From Vibrio splendidus (lineage in GTDB: Bacteria > Pseudomonadota > Gammaproteobacteria > Enterobacterales > Vibrionaceae): a DNA stretch of 64,000 nucleotides. Of this stretch, positions 17,301-27,580 are shown one piece after another. A model generated the notes under the pieces. It was not told where the DNA came from. It ran no database searches and saw nothing but the letters and a program-made list of their open reading frames with translations. Position 1 is the first letter of the stretch, and every line of letters starts with the position of its first letter. Where the stretch lies: positions 62,001 through 126,000 of the forward strand of contig NZ_MCUN01000010.1 in assembly GCF_002873455.1 (NCBI RefSeq). The letters run 5' to 3'. A program made the translations under genes and the position numbers.

Positions 17301-17645
17301 TCAATGACTCACCGACGTCGAAAACAAGTTGATAATCACCACGCCTGCCAGAATCAAAGCAATGCCTATGATCGCGAAGATATCGAGTTTTTGCCCATAG
17401 ACCAACCAAGACAGAGCTGCGACTAGCACTATCCCAGCCCCACACCAAATCGCATACGCCACACCCAAAGACATGGTTTGCACCGTTAGAGACAACAGAT
17501 AAAAGGCACAGCCATAGCTAGCCAATACCGCGGCAGTGGCAGGTAGAGAAGTAAACTGCTGCGTTTTAGGTAATAGAGAAGTGGCGACAACTTCAAGCAC
17601 GATGGCGAATGATAGCATCACTGGAGGTGGGAGAGATAAAAGCAT
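17301..17645 (-). CDS. small multidrug resistance (SMR) efflux protein
   Basis: This 114-residue protein has four membrane helices and the SMR signature: the membrane glutamate in AIVLEVVATSLLPKT (Glu18), the SYGCAFYLLSLTVQTM second/third helix region, and GVAYAIWCGAGIV followed by a final ALILAGVVIINLFS helix. It works as a dimer in the inner membrane, exchanging protons for cationic compounds such as quaternary ammonium (EmrE/QacE type) or guanidinium (SugE type); the Trp in YAIWCGAG favours the EmrE/Qac side but does not settle the substrate. The start is uncertain: the frame opens at 17690; I prefer the ATG at 17645, which places the glutamate near its usual depth. It is convergent with the defence-like pair. 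Confidence 0.88.
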   Translation of the reverse strand: MLLSLPPPVMLSFAIVLEVVATSLLPKTQQFTSLPATAAVLASYGCAFYLLSLTVQTMSLGVAYAIWCGAGIVLVAALSWLVYGQKLDIFAIIGIALILAGVVIINLFSTSVSH

Positions 17646-17910
17646 GTTTGAATCTACAACGAGAAAATAGGCGGAAAGCTTACGCCCCATTTGTTTCTAA
17701 TAAATGTCTTACCTACATAGTTCCTGTTTACAGTGTCCTTAGATTTTCTGAGTAACTAACCCTCCTTTCTGAACCCTTCTGAATACGCCTATTATTACAA
17801 ATACGTAATAATCATTTTCTATTTAAGGGGATTATCAAAACATGCACTCACACCTATACTAGCTCCAACAAAACGAGAGAGCGGAAACAATTAAGCTCAA
17901 CTACTCTTAA

Positions 17911-19116
<1,206 letters not shown>

Positions 19117-19124
19117 TACTCCTT

Positions 19125-19212
19125 GGTCTCGGCACTTAAGTGTCGAGACCACAGTTCTGACTTAAACATCAGAGCGAAACTGTCTTCACCACCTCCTGCC
19201 CGGTAGGTGGTG
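19125..19212 (+). repeat. two hairpins between frmA and fghA
   Basis: A near-perfect inverted repeat GGTCTCGGCACTT/AAGTGTCGAGACC (19125-19150) and a second stem CACCACCT/AGGTGGTG (19187-19212, followed by AAACTTT) lie in the gap between the two formaldehyde genes. They could attenuate or process the transcript so that the two genes are expressed at different levels. Confidence 0.6.
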
Positions 19213-19273
19213 AAACTTTAATTAACACAGACACGCTATTCCCAAAAACCATCAACCTAACGGAGCACAATAG

Positions 19274-20113
19274 ATGACAATCGAAAACATTAGCCAAGCA
19301 AAGGTTGCTGGTGGTTGGCACAAACAATACACCCATTTTTCTACAACGCTTGACTGCAACATGCGTTTTGCGATTTTTTTGCCACCTAACGCAAGCAAAG
19401 AAAACCCAGTTCCTGTTTTGTATTGGTTATCAGGCTTAACCTGTACCGATGAAAACTTTATGCAAAAAGCCGGTGCTTTCAAAGCCGCGGCAGAACAAGG
19501 CATTGCGATTGTTGCGCCTGATACTAGCCCACGCGGCGAAGGCGTTGCCGACAATGAAAGTTACGATTTAGGCCAAGGTGCTGGTTTCTACGTGAATGCC
19601 ACTCAAGCACCATGGGACCGCCATTACCGCATGTATGATTACGTGGTAACAGAGCTTCCCGCCTTGATCGAGTCTTTCTTCCCAGTGACTTCTGTGAAAT
19701 CTATTTCTGGTCACAGCATGGGCGGACATGGCGCGCTGACGATTGGTATCAAGAACCAAGAAAACTACCGTTCTATCTCAGCATTCAGCCCAATCACGAA
19801 CCCAATGCAATGCCCTTGGGGACAAAAAGCATTCAACCAATATCTAGGTTTAGATATTGAAAAGTGGAAGCACTACGACGCTTCTGAGCTTCTAAAGACC
19901 AAAGGTACTAAACTACCAATGTTGGTAGACCAAGGCGAAGCCGATAACTTCTTAATTGAACAGCTTAAGCCTGAACAACTTGTAGAAGCCGCTAAGGTAA
20001 CTAACGCTGACCTAGAACTACGTATGCAGCCAGGTTACGACCACAGCTACTTCTTCATCTCTAGCTTTATTGATGAGCATATTGAGTTCCACGCAGCTTA
20101 CCTAAACAAGTAG
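19274..20113 (+). CDS. fghA: S-formylglutathione hydrolase
   Basis: This 279-residue esterase hydrolyses S-formylglutathione to formate and glutathione, the second step after FrmA. The alpha/beta hydrolase triad is visible: Ser148 in SGHSMGGHGA, Asp224 in DQGEADNF and His257 in GYDHSYFF; WLSGLTCTDENF and APDTSPRGEG form the oxyanion and substrate regions typical of the family. Length equals that of human and bacterial homologues. It starts at the ATG at 19274 after CGGAGCACAATAG. A Rho-independent terminator follows. Confidence 0.96.
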   Translation: MTIENISQAKVAGGWHKQYTHFSTTLDCNMRFAIFLPPNASKENPVPVLYWLSGLTCTDENFMQKAGAFKAAAEQGIAIVAPDTSPRGEGVADNESYDLGQGAGFYVNATQAPWDRHYRMYDYVVTELPALIESFFPVTSVKSISGHSMGGHGALTIGIKNQENYRSISAFSPITNPMQCPWGQKAFNQYLGLDIEKWKHYDASELLKTKGTKLPMLVDQGEADNFLIEQLKPEQLVEAAKVTNADLELRMQPGYDHSYFFISSFIDEHIEFHAAYLNK

Positions 20114-20125
20114 TCATACCTATTT

Positions 20126-20163
20126 AGCCCACACCTGGCAAAAGCTTAGGTGTGGGCTTTTTT
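20126..20163 (+). terminator. Rho-independent terminator after fghA
   Basis: AGCCCACACCT pairs with AGGTGTGGGCT around a short loop and is followed by six T residues, 13 nt past the fghA stop. Confidence 0.92.
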
Positions 20164-20263
20164 GTGCCTGTTATTTATTCGCAAGAATATGAACATTGCG
20201 TTGTGAGTAGATTGTCATAAGCATGCTGTCTTAATGGAGATTGATGAACAGTGTGTCAATTCG

Positions 20264-20297
20264 TTCGAACTTACTAACAATTCGAACTTACTAACAA
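20264..20297 (+). repeat. perfect 17-bp tandem duplication
   Basis: The unit TTCGAACTTACTAACAA occurs twice back to back with no mismatch, in the leader upstream of the small secreted protein gene. Perfect identity suggests a recent slippage duplication. Confidence 0.9.
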
Positions 20298-20390
20298 ATG
20301 GGTGTCGCCTTCACTTATTCATACTCTTACAATCAACAAATCAAACCTGTTACCATAGCGTCTTCAACATCACCTATTTTGAAGGTTGCT

Positions 20391-20792
20391 ATGAAAGCAA
20401 TTAAGACTCTTTTCTTCCTGATGGTTTTATTGAGCGGTCTATTTACCGCTTGGCTGTTTATCCCGATTCCAGCGACCATGGACAAGCAAACGCTCGACGT
20501 TCCATTAACGGAACCGTTCAAGCTTGTGGCGTACCGCAGCAACCCGAATGATGCGAGCAAGCCGCTGACCTACCACTACTATGTGATTTCAGATGTAGTT
20601 GGCGTGGACGACATGGACCCGTTCCTAGTTACCACAGACCAGTTCGTGAAGCTTGGTGAATTCGACGAGAACACCTTCAATTTAACGGTTAACGGTAAGA
20701 TCGAGAGCTACACCAACGATTTATGGGTCAAAAAGGCCGACGGCAAACTGCAGCACTGGTACGTGAGTGTTGATGCGAACTATGTTCGTTAG
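20391..20792 (+). CDS. small exported protein of unknown function
   Basis: I do not recognise the family of this 133-residue protein. It begins with a hydrophobic signal peptide or anchor (MKAIKTLFFLMVLLSGLFTA) followed by a polar domain rich in Asp, Lys and aromatic residues, with no cysteine, so it should act in the periplasm or at the membrane. The frame is open from 20298, but the ATG at 20391 has GAAGG six bases upstream and gives the expected signal sequence. It is a single-gene unit with its own terminator, between fghA and the Nudix gene; no functional link is apparent. Confidence 0.75.
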   Translation: MKAIKTLFFLMVLLSGLFTAWLFIPIPATMDKQTLDVPLTEPFKLVAYRSNPNDASKPLTYHYYVISDVVGVDDMDPFLVTTDQFVKLGEFDENTFNLTVNGKIESYTNDLWVKKADGKLQHWYVSVDANYVR

Positions 20793-20822
20793 AATAGACC
20801 TAAGATAAGATATATCTTCAGA

Positions 20823-20851
20823 CTGCGCTTTGGCTTCCAAGCGCAGTTTTT
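20823..20851 (+). terminator. Rho-independent terminator
   Basis: The stem CTGCGCTTTGG/CCAAGCGCAG, with CTGCGCTT pairing AAGCGCAG, is followed by TTTTTG and ends the small exported protein transcript. Confidence 0.88.
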
Positions 20852-20876
20852 GTTTCAAGCGTAATTTTTGTTTCAA
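20841..20876 (+). repeat. 18-bp tandem repeat at terminator tail
   Basis: Two adjacent 18-nt units, GCGCAGTTTTTGTTTCAA and GCGTAATTTTTGTTTCAA, differ at two positions. The first overlaps the terminator U-tract, so duplication extended the T-rich tail. Confidence 0.8.
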
Positions 20877-21028
20877 GCCGCCCGCTTTAAACTCTCCCTC
20901 ACTTTTTACCCACCACAGCCGTGCTCTTAAAAACGCTGCAAGCAGAGCAGGTTTTATAAGCCCTTAAGATGTTATAAGCTCCACCTATGCTCGACTCCCT
21001 ATAAATCAAAAATAATAAAGGATCACCC

Positions 21029-21766
21029 GTGGAATTTACGCTCGACAAATTTAACGGCATCATCATCGACCCAGCAACAGCCCCTCACGATGCTGACTCA
21101 TTCAATGCCGAACTTAACCAGATCACCGAATTTTCAAAGCAGAATAACAAAGGCATCATTTGGATTAGTTTACCAATTTCTCTCTCGCACCTTATTCCGG
21201 TGGCGACTGAGCTTGGCTTTGTGTTTCACAACTGTCTAGAAGACGAGATTACGCTGATCCACAAATCCGAGATTGTAGAGTTTGTGCCTTTCATCCCTAC
21301 CCACACCTTGGGTGCAGGTGCATTGATCACCAACGAACACAACCAAGTTCTGATGATTAAAGAGCACGGTATGACAGGCTACAAGTTACCTGGCGGTCAT
21401 ATTGAGTTGGGTGAAGGTATTGAGGAATCGGTTGTTCGTGAAACCTTGGAAGAGACTGGCATCGAAGCCACATTCGTGTCTGTGGTTGGCATGGCGACAA
21501 GACACCCGTATCAGTTCGGTAAATCGAACCTCTACTTTATCTGCCATCTTATCGCTCAAACCCAAGAGATTGCGATTCAAGACACCGACGAAATAGCAGA
21601 AGCAAAATGGATTGATGTTGAAGAGTATATTAATAACCCCGACAGCTACCCGTTTAACCGTCAATTGGTCGCATCTCTGATAGGAAAACAAGGACTGGAG
21701 CTTACTCAGCTAGAAGGAAACTACGGCCCTGTGCACAAGCCAGAGATCTTCTTTTCGAAAAACTAA
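21029..21766 (+). CDS. Nudix hydrolase with N-terminal pre-Nudix domain
   Basis: This 245-residue protein has a complete Nudix box, GGHIELGEGIEESVV then RETLEETGI (about residues 122-145: Glu129, Arg137, Glu138, Glu141, Glu142), so it should hydrolyse a nucleoside diphosphate derivative with Mg2+. The first 90 residues ([23 protein letters not shown]) form an acetyltransferase-like pre-Nudix domain, as in NUDT6-type proteins, which makes it longer than housekeeping Nudix enzymes. Start is GTG at 21029 after AAAGGATCACCC. It stands alone, closed by a hairpin at 21785. The substrate is unknown. Confidence 0.88.
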   Translation: MEFTLDKFNGIIIDPATAPHDADSFNAELNQITEFSKQNNKGIIWISLPISLSHLIPVATELGFVFHNCLEDEITLIHKSEIVEFVPFIPTHTLGAGALITNEHNQVLMIKEHGMTGYKLPGGHIELGEGIEESVVRETLEETGIEATFVSVVGMATRHPYQFGKSNLYFICHLIAQTQEIAIQDTDEIAEAKWIDVEEYINNPDSYPFNRQLVASLIGKQGLELTQLEGNYGPVHKPEIFFSKN

Positions 21767-21784
21767 AACTCTTCCCAAATAAAA

Positions 21785-21812
21785 AGCGCCCAACTCTAAT
21801 GAACTGGGCGCT
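21785..21812. terminator. hairpin terminator
   Basis: AGCGCCCA and TGGGCGCT pair around TCTAATGAAC-type loop sequence, preceded by an A-run and followed by GTAGTTTT, between the convergent Nudix and aldehyde dehydrogenase genes. Confidence 0.8.
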
Positions 21813-21929
21813 GTAGTTTTACTTCTATTTCTCTTTTTCTATTTATTAAGCCTACTGCGTTGTTAGTTATTCTTTATTTGTAAATATGTTCAAACACTTA
21901 GAACTCATCTTTTTTAGAACATATCGGCT

Positions 21930-23450
21930 TTAGAAAAAGCCCAACGGATTGGTATCGTAGCTAATTAGCAGGTTCTTGGTGTTTTGGTAGTGGTCGAGCA
22001 TCATCTTATGTGTCTCACGGCCAATGCCCGATTTTTTGTAACCACCAAACGCGGCATGCGCTGGATAAGCATGGTAACAGTTCACCCAAATACGCCCCGC
22101 TTCAATGTTGCGCCCCATGCGATACGCTAGGTTTGCATCACGAGTCCACACGCCAGCACCTAAGCCATACTCGGTGTCATTGGCGATCTCTAGCGCTTCT
22201 GCTTCATCTTTAAACGTCGTTACCGCGATAACAGGGCCAAAGATCTCTTCTTGGAATACACGCATCTTGTTGTTGCCTTCGAGCATGGTTGGTTGAATAT
22301 AATAACCATTCCCAAGATCATCGGGTTGTTGCGCAATTTCACCACCTGTTAGCACTTTCGCACCTTCTTGACGACCGATTTCTAGGTAGCTCAAGATCTT
22401 ATCAAACTGCTCTTTAGAAGCTTGTGCGCCCACCTGAGTATCGGTATCTAACGGGTTACCTTGTTTAATAGTTTGAGCACGCTCGACTACTTTCGCGATG
22501 AACTTGTCGTATACCGATTCATGAATCAACACACGTGATGGACAAGTACACACTTCACCTTGGTTGAAGAACGCAAGCAACATGCCTTCGACACACTTAT
22601 CGAGGTATTCGTCTTCATGGTTAAAGATGTCTGGGAAGTAGATGTTTGGAGACTTACCGCCAAGCTCAACCGTTGATGGAATCAAGCTTTCTGCGGCACA
22701 TTTCAGGATATGGTGGCCGACTTCTGTTGAGCCAGTAAACGCCAACTTCGCCAAACGATCACTGGTTGCCAACGCTTGACCCGCTTCGCTACCAAAACCA
22801 TTCACGATGTTGACCACGCCTGCTGGTAGAAGATCGGCGATCTTCTCCATCATCACCAAGATCGACGTTGGTGTTTGCTCGGCGGGTTTCATCACTACAC
22901 AACATCCTGCTGCCAGTGCCGGTGCTAGTTTCCAAGCCGCCATTAAGATCGGAAAGTTCCAAGGAATGATCTGCCCAACCACGCCAATTGGTTCAGGGAA
23001 GTGGTAACTCGCCGTGTTTGAATCGAGCTCTGCTGCGCTGCCTTCTTGCGCACGAATACAACCCGCAAAGTAACGGAAGTGATCGACAACCAAAGGGATA
23101 TCTGCCGCTAAGGTTTCACGCACAGGCTTGCCATTTTCCCACGTTTCAGCAACCGCTATTTCTTCAAGATTAGCTTCAATTCGGTCGGCAATCTTAAGTA
23201 GGATGTTCGATCGTTCAGTCACACTGGTCGCAGCCCAACTAGCACGAGCCGCATGCGCCGCATCCAGTGCCAAGCTAATATCTGCCTCTGTCGAACGTGC
23301 CACTTGGCAATACACAAGACCATTTACTGGAGAAATGTTATCAAAATACTCGCCGCTAACAGGCTTCACCCACTCGCCACCGATAAAGTTATCGTATTGC
23401 GCTTTAAAATTAACCACTGCGTTATCACTACCCGGCTGTGCGTAAATCAT
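21930..23450 (-). CDS. NAD(P)-dependent aldehyde dehydrogenase (AldB type)
   Basis: This 506-residue enzyme oxidises an aldehyde to its acid in the cytoplasm. Catalytic residues are Glu262 (VELGGKSPN) and Cys301 ([13 protein letters not shown]); the cofactor loop [12 protein letters not shown] and FTGSTEVG are conserved, and [11 protein letters not shown] near the C-terminus is typical of AldB/ExaC-type acetaldehyde dehydrogenases. The sigma-54 promoter at 23637-23651 and the divergent AcoR-family activator at 23806 give it a dedicated control, as known for acetoin/ethanol-linked aldehyde dehydrogenases. The physiological aldehyde (acetaldehyde is the likely one) is inferred. The start ATG at 23450 follows AAGAAGGATCTAACT. 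Confidence 0.93.
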   Translation of the reverse strand: MIYAQPGSDNAVVNFKAQYDNFIGGEWVKPVSGEYFDNISPVNGLVYCQVARSTEADISLALDAAHAARASWAATSVTERSNILLKIADRIEANLEEIAVAETWENGKPVRETLAADIPLVVDHFRYFAGCIRAQEGSAAELDSNTASYHFPEPIGVVGQIIPWNFPILMAAWKLAPALAAGCCVVMKPAEQTPTSILVMMEKIADLLPAGVVNIVNGFGSEAGQALATSDRLAKLAFTGSTEVGHHILKCAAESLIPSTVELGGKSPNIYFPDIFNHEDEYLDKCVEGMLLAFFNQGEVCTCPSRVLIHESVYDKFIAKVVERAQTIKQGNPLDTDTQVGAQASKEQFDKILSYLEIGRQEGAKVLTGGEIAQQPDDLGNGYYIQPTMLEGNNKMRVFQEEIFGPVIAVTTFKDEAEALEIANDTEYGLGAGVWTRDANLAYRMGRNIEAGRIWVNCYHAYPAHAAFGGYKKSGIGRETHKMMLDHYQNTKNLLISYDTNPLGFF

Positions 23451-23636
23451 AGTTAGATCCTTCTTAGATTTTTAGTCGTTGCTCATTCGTTATTGAGCTT
23501 ATGTTGTCGAGCTAGCATGGCGGCTTATCTTGAGAAGAGATCTCGTGAGAAGAAAGCTCGTAAGAAGAGAGCCACCATGTTTATCCTTTCTGTTTAAAAC
23601 ACTGATACTTCGTGTTTTCTTCACAACAGTAACAAC

Positions 23637-23651
23637 GCAAATCACACGCCA
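23637..23651 (-). promoter_or_regulatory. sigma-54 promoter of the aldehyde dehydrogenase gene
   Basis: Read on the minus strand the site is TGGCGTGTGATTTGC, which fits the RpoN consensus TGGCAC-N5-TTGC with GG at -24, GC at -12 and exact spacing. Transcription would start near 23625, leaving a leader of about 175 nt before the aldehyde dehydrogenase start. The divergent neighbour is a sigma-54 activator with an intact GAFTGA loop. Confidence 0.82.
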
Positions 23652-23737
23652 GAACTTCAAAACTTGTTGTTAATAAATTGTAAAACTATGATTACCAAAC
23701 GTTTACAACCCAAAGTGAGTTGGCATTGAACGGACGT

Positions 23738-23804
23738 CTGGAAAGCACTCCAGTGTTCAACTGTTCCAAATTGGTACACCCTCACTGTTACGACATGGAA
23801 CAGT
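23738..23804. promoter_or_regulatory. putative activator-binding palindromes
   Basis: Three inverted repeats lie 90-160 bp upstream of the sigma-54 promoter: CTGGAAAGCACTCCAG (23738-23753), TGTTCCAAATTGGTACA (23762-23778) and ACTGTT-N9-AACAGT (23784-23804). Distance and symmetry fit enhancer sites for the AcoR-type activator, whose own start codon at 23806 abuts the last one, which would also allow autoregulation. Confidence 0.6.
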
Positions 23805-23805
23805 C

Positions 23806-25599
23806 ATGCACCTTCAACAAGCAAACACCTCAGATTGGCTTTCGTCTTCTTGGCACCGCAGCACAGAAGCGGGTCTAAAACAGAGACGACTACCCGAAGA
23901 CATTCGCCTGCCACAATCGATTCTTAAACAGAGACGTCACCAATCTTCGAGCTTAATTCAAATAGTCGAACGTAATGCTCTACCTCTGTTTAATCAGATG
24001 TTTGCACGCACCGACAGTCGTTTGATTCTGACCGACATTGAAGGGGTGATTCTGGCGAGTTGGGGACAGGAGCGGTTTAAGGAGAAGTTGACATCAATTG
24101 CACTCAGCTCTGGAGCGTGTTGGCAGGAACAACTGAAAGGCACCAACGCGATTGGCACCGCCATCGTTGAAGCGAAACCAGTATCGATCATTGGCGAACA
24201 ACACTTCATCCACCAGCATCGATTTATCAGTTGCTCAGCAAGCCCTGTGTTCGACCATCAAGGTCAAATGGTTGGGGTGTTAGACATTACCAGTGAACAG
24301 CAACAACACGACAGTTCCGTCCAATTGCTGGTGCAAAATATGGTTCAGTTAGTTGAAAACCAGCTACTCAGCCATATCCCACAAGGCACCACTCGAATTG
24401 ACCTCGCGTGCGACAAGTCGTTATTGCACAGTGGTTGGCAAGGGATTGTGATAGCCAACGAAGCTGGCGAGGTTGTGGCTCACAATCAGGTTGCCTCTCA
24501 ATTGCTGGATCAAACCTCAATCGTCGGGGCATGCATCGAGACTCTCTTCAACCGAACCTCATTAGATACACCCTTTGTGTTTGAAAAACAGCATCTCAAA
24601 CGTCAAACAGCAAAACGCACACGTTCACTCTCAGCAGCGTGTGATTTACACCATGGCGAACAACAAATAGAACACGCTTGGCAGCAAGCTAACAAGGTTA
24701 TCGATAAAGGGATCAGCCTATTAATCTTAGGAGAAACAGGGGTTGGTAAGGGCGAGTTTGTTAAAGCATTACACAAGCAAAGCCAGCGTAAATCGTCGCC
24801 GTTAGTGGCGGTCAATTGTGGGGCACTACCGAAAGATCTTATCGAGTCTGAACTGTTTGGCTACGCGCCGGGCGCTTTTACTGGCGCAAGCCACAAAGGT
24901 TTCCAAGGTAAGATCCGCCAAGCAGACAAGGGAATTCTGTTTCTCGATGAAATTGCCGACATGCCATTGGAGGCTCAATGTCGATTGCTGCATGTTCTAC
25001 AAGATAAGTCAGTCGTCCCTGTTGGCTCAAATCAGAGTTACCAAGTCGATTGCCAGATCATCGCCGCGACGCATAAAAACCTAGAACAGTTAGTCGCTAC
25101 GGGGGAGTTTCGACAAGATCTCTTTTACCGCCTGAATGGCTTGGCCTTTACTCTGCCAAGCTTGCAACACCGACAAGACAAGCACGCCTTAATCGAGCAC
25201 ATTCATCGTAAATACGCCGAAGATGAACAGACAATCTGCCCACATTTGATGAGTTTACTGTGCGCCTATTCTTGGCCGGGCAATATACGTGAATTAGACA
25301 ACTTACTTAAGGTTGCAGCTCTACTGGCAAGTGATGAAGCACAACTCACACTTGAGCATGTACCCTGCCACCTTGCTCAGCAGCTGACGTCGTTAACGCA
25401 AGATCATCAGCATCAACTGACGACTCCTAGTGCCATCAAAGTTACAACAGCGAATACCGATTTAAAAAGCACCGTTGAAGATACCTTGTTACAAACCTAT
25501 CAAGCCAACCAAGGCAACATCAGCAAGACATCGCGAATACTGGGTATCAGCCGTAATACCATTTATCGAAAGCTGAAAAGTTTAGGCATTCTTCAGTAA
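23806..25599 (+). CDS. sigma-54-dependent activator, AcoR family
   Basis: This 597-residue regulator has an N-terminal GAF-type sensing region (about residues 60-190, GTNAIGTAIVEAKPVSIIGEQHF is spread over this part), a sigma-54 AAA+ domain with Walker A GETGVGKG (309-316), the sigma-54 contact loop GAFTGA (356-361) and FLDEIADM as Walker B, and a C-terminal Fis-type helix-turn-helix (NISKTSRILGISRNTIYRKL). It matches AcoR/AcoX-cluster activators in layout. It is divergent from an aldehyde dehydrogenase with a matching sigma-54 promoter, so it most likely activates that gene in response to an aldehyde, alcohol or acetoin. The ATG at 23806 has GGAA five bases upstream. Confidence 0.92.
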   Translation: MHLQQANTSDWLSSSWHRSTEAGLKQRRLPEDIRLPQSILKQRRHQSSSLIQIVERNALPLFNQMFARTDSRLILTDIEGVILASWGQERFKEKLTSIALSSGACWQEQLKGTNAIGTAIVEAKPVSIIGEQHFIHQHRFISCSASPVFDHQGQMVGVLDITSEQQQHDSSVQLLVQNMVQLVENQLLSHIPQGTTRIDLACDKSLLHSGWQGIVIANEAGEVVAHNQVASQLLDQTSIVGACIETLFNRTSLDTPFVFEKQHLKRQTAKRTRSLSAACDLHHGEQQIEHAWQQANKVIDKGISLLILGETGVGKGEFVKALHKQSQRKSSPLVAVNCGALPKDLIESELFGYAPGAFTGASHKGFQGKIRQADKGILFLDEIADMPLEAQCRLLHVLQDKSVVPVGSNQSYQVDCQIIAATHKNLEQLVATGEFRQDLFYRLNGLAFTLPSLQHRQDKHALIEHIHRKYAEDEQTICPHLMSLLCAYSWPGNIRELDNLLKVAALLASDEAQLTLEHVPCHLAQQLTSLTQDHQHQLTTPSAIKVTTANTDLKSTVEDTLLQTYQANQGNISKTSRILGISRNTIYRKLKSLGILQ

Positions 25600-25709
25600 T
25601 AGCCACTGACGATCTTGGCTTGCCATTTCGTTATCAATAAATAAAATTCACTTCCAGTGAGACATTTTGCCCTCTGACTCGTAATGCTTCAAAACGACAG
25701 AGGGTTCAA

Positions 25710-27203
25710 ATGCAAACAATCAACATAGTGTGGCTAAAACGAGATCTACGCCTTACCGATCACGCTCCATTACGGCAGGCTTTATCAGAGCAACACCCAA
25801 CGGTGTTAGTTTACATTTTTGAACCCATGCTGTTAAACGAACCGCACTACTCAGAGCGGCACTGGAGATTTGTTTGGCAATCACTGCAATGCATGAATCA
25901 GTCTTTGAGCGATCATGGACATCAAGTATCAATACTTCATGGTAGTGCTATCGACTGCTTCGAAACGCTCCAATCTCGTTACCACATCCAAAATGTATTC
26001 TCTCATCAAGAGATAGGCTTAAATTGCACTTTCGAGCGCGACAAGCAACTCTGTGGCTGGTTTAAAGATCACAACATCCATTGGACAGAGTTAGCACAGG
26101 GCGCCGTTGTGAGAGGTTCCCAAAACCGAATCGGCTGGGACAAACATTGGAACAGTGTCATGCGCGAACCAATAGCCGAAACCAAGTTGACCACAGAATC
26201 ACTGCATACTCTAAATGCTGATGAGCTTGGTTTAGCAATAGTCCCCCCAGAAGCGTGGTTGACCAAAAGCAATGGGGTACAAACGGGCGGCAGTACATTG
26301 GCATGGGCAACCTTGCATGATTTCTTTCAGCGGCGAGGTCGCGATTACTACCGCAGTATCTCAAGTCCAGAAGCATCGAGACATGCTTGCACTCGCCTGT
26401 CCCCGTATTTGGCTTGGGGTAACATCTCACTGCGTGAAGTTTATCAACATCTGTTGGAACACTGGCAAGTAGCAGGGTTTCGTCGCAGCTTGATTGCGCT
26501 CTCCTCCAGGCTTCATTGGCACTGTCATTTCATGCAGAAGTTTGAATCGGAATGCGAGATGGAATTTCGTTGCATCAACCACGCCTACGAAGCACTGTTA
26601 CAGAATGAAACGGTAAAAGATCCGACGCTTCTAGAGGCTTGGAAGCTGGGACTAACGGGCGTGCCATTGGTCGACGCCTGCATGCGCTGTCTGCATCACA
26701 CAGGATATATCAACTTTCGGATGCGTTCGATGCTGGTGAGCTTTCTCACTCACCATATGAATATGGATTGGCGAGATGGTGTTACTCATTTAGCGCAGCT
26801 TTTTCTCGATTTTGAACCCGGCATTCATTACCCACAGTTTCAAATGCAAGCGGGAGTCACTGGGATCAACACAATCAGAATTTATAACCCAACGAAGCAA
26901 GCACAAGAGCACGATTCCAATGGTGACTTCATTCGAAAATGGGTTCCAGAACTTTCAGAGGTTCCGACGCCATTGTTGTTTGAGCCTTGGAAGATGACAC
27001 CAATGGAAGTGATGATGCATGAGTTTGAGCCTAACTCCCCTTACCTCAATCCAGTCATAGATCTCGAAACCAGCGCAAAAGACGCACGGGTGCGTTTATG
27101 GTCTTGGCGAAAACTCACCGAGGTAAAACAAGAGCGGAGTCGAATTTTGGCTCGCCATGTCAGGCCGTCGAAGAAACAAAGCAAAGCGACACGAACGAAC
27201 TAA
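25710..27203 (+). CDS. cryptochrome/photolyase family flavoprotein
   Basis: This 497-residue protein has the photolyase antenna-binding Rossmann domain ([15 protein letters not shown] at residues 7-21) and the FAD-binding helical domain ([52 protein letters not shown]). It should bind FAD and either repair pyrimidine dimers with blue light or signal. The region equivalent to the N-x-G-x-W-Q-W motif of E. coli photolyase reads [18 protein letters not shown], so the usual asparagine and tryptophan context is replaced; this separates it from class I CPD photolyases. No neighbour clarifies the role. Start is the ATG at 25710 after ACAGAGGGTTCAA. Confidence 0.88.
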   Translation: MQTINIVWLKRDLRLTDHAPLRQALSEQHPTVLVYIFEPMLLNEPHYSERHWRFVWQSLQCMNQSLSDHGHQVSILHGSAIDCFETLQSRYHIQNVFSHQEIGLNCTFERDKQLCGWFKDHNIHWTELAQGAVVRGSQNRIGWDKHWNSVMREPIAETKLTTESLHTLNADELGLAIVPPEAWLTKSNGVQTGGSTLAWATLHDFFQRRGRDYYRSISSPEASRHACTRLSPYLAWGNISLREVYQHLLEHWQVAGFRRSLIALSSRLHWHCHFMQKFESECEMEFRCINHAYEALLQNETVKDPTLLEAWKLGLTGVPLVDACMRCLHHTGYINFRMRSMLVSFLTHHMNMDWRDGVTHLAQLFLDFEPGIHYPQFQMQAGVTGINTIRIYNPTKQAQEHDSNGDFIRKWVPELSEVPTPLLFEPWKMTPMEVMMHEFEPNSPYLNPVIDLETSAKDARVRLWSWRKLTEVKQERSRILARHVRPSKKQSKATRTN

Positions 27204-27580
27204 CACAAGTGCTTTCCAAACTTAAACACTTATAGAATGAGAAGGGCTTCAGAATGTTAAATAAAATTAATTGTGATACTGATCACGTAATGAGTAATCA
27301 GTACACGGTCACAGCTAGAGATGCAAAAGTCCGGCCTTGATAAAAAATCAAACTCGCCAAAGCGATCCAAAAACCAATAAATACAGATGGTTAGTAAGGG
27401 CTTGATGTTGATTTATATTTCCCTCTAAACGTAGCGTTCAAAGCCATAACTGCACATTATGTAATCTTGTTTATAATTTTGATCACCCTATTCTTTTTGT
27501 GTTCATTATTTTGAATTTTCCATTCACGTATCTTGTTTAAAATCTCTGGGAAACTACCACTATCTGGTTACAGGGATCAT
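27204..27580 (+). promoter_or_regulatory. chemoreceptor upstream region with CRP site
   Basis: This 377-nt gap has no gene. A strong CRP-type site, TGTGA-N6-TCACG (27272-27287), lies about 295 nt before the chemoreceptor start, far for a simple class I/II promoter unless the transcript has a long leader. The region is AT-rich and also contains GATCACCC near 27481. Confidence 0.6.
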
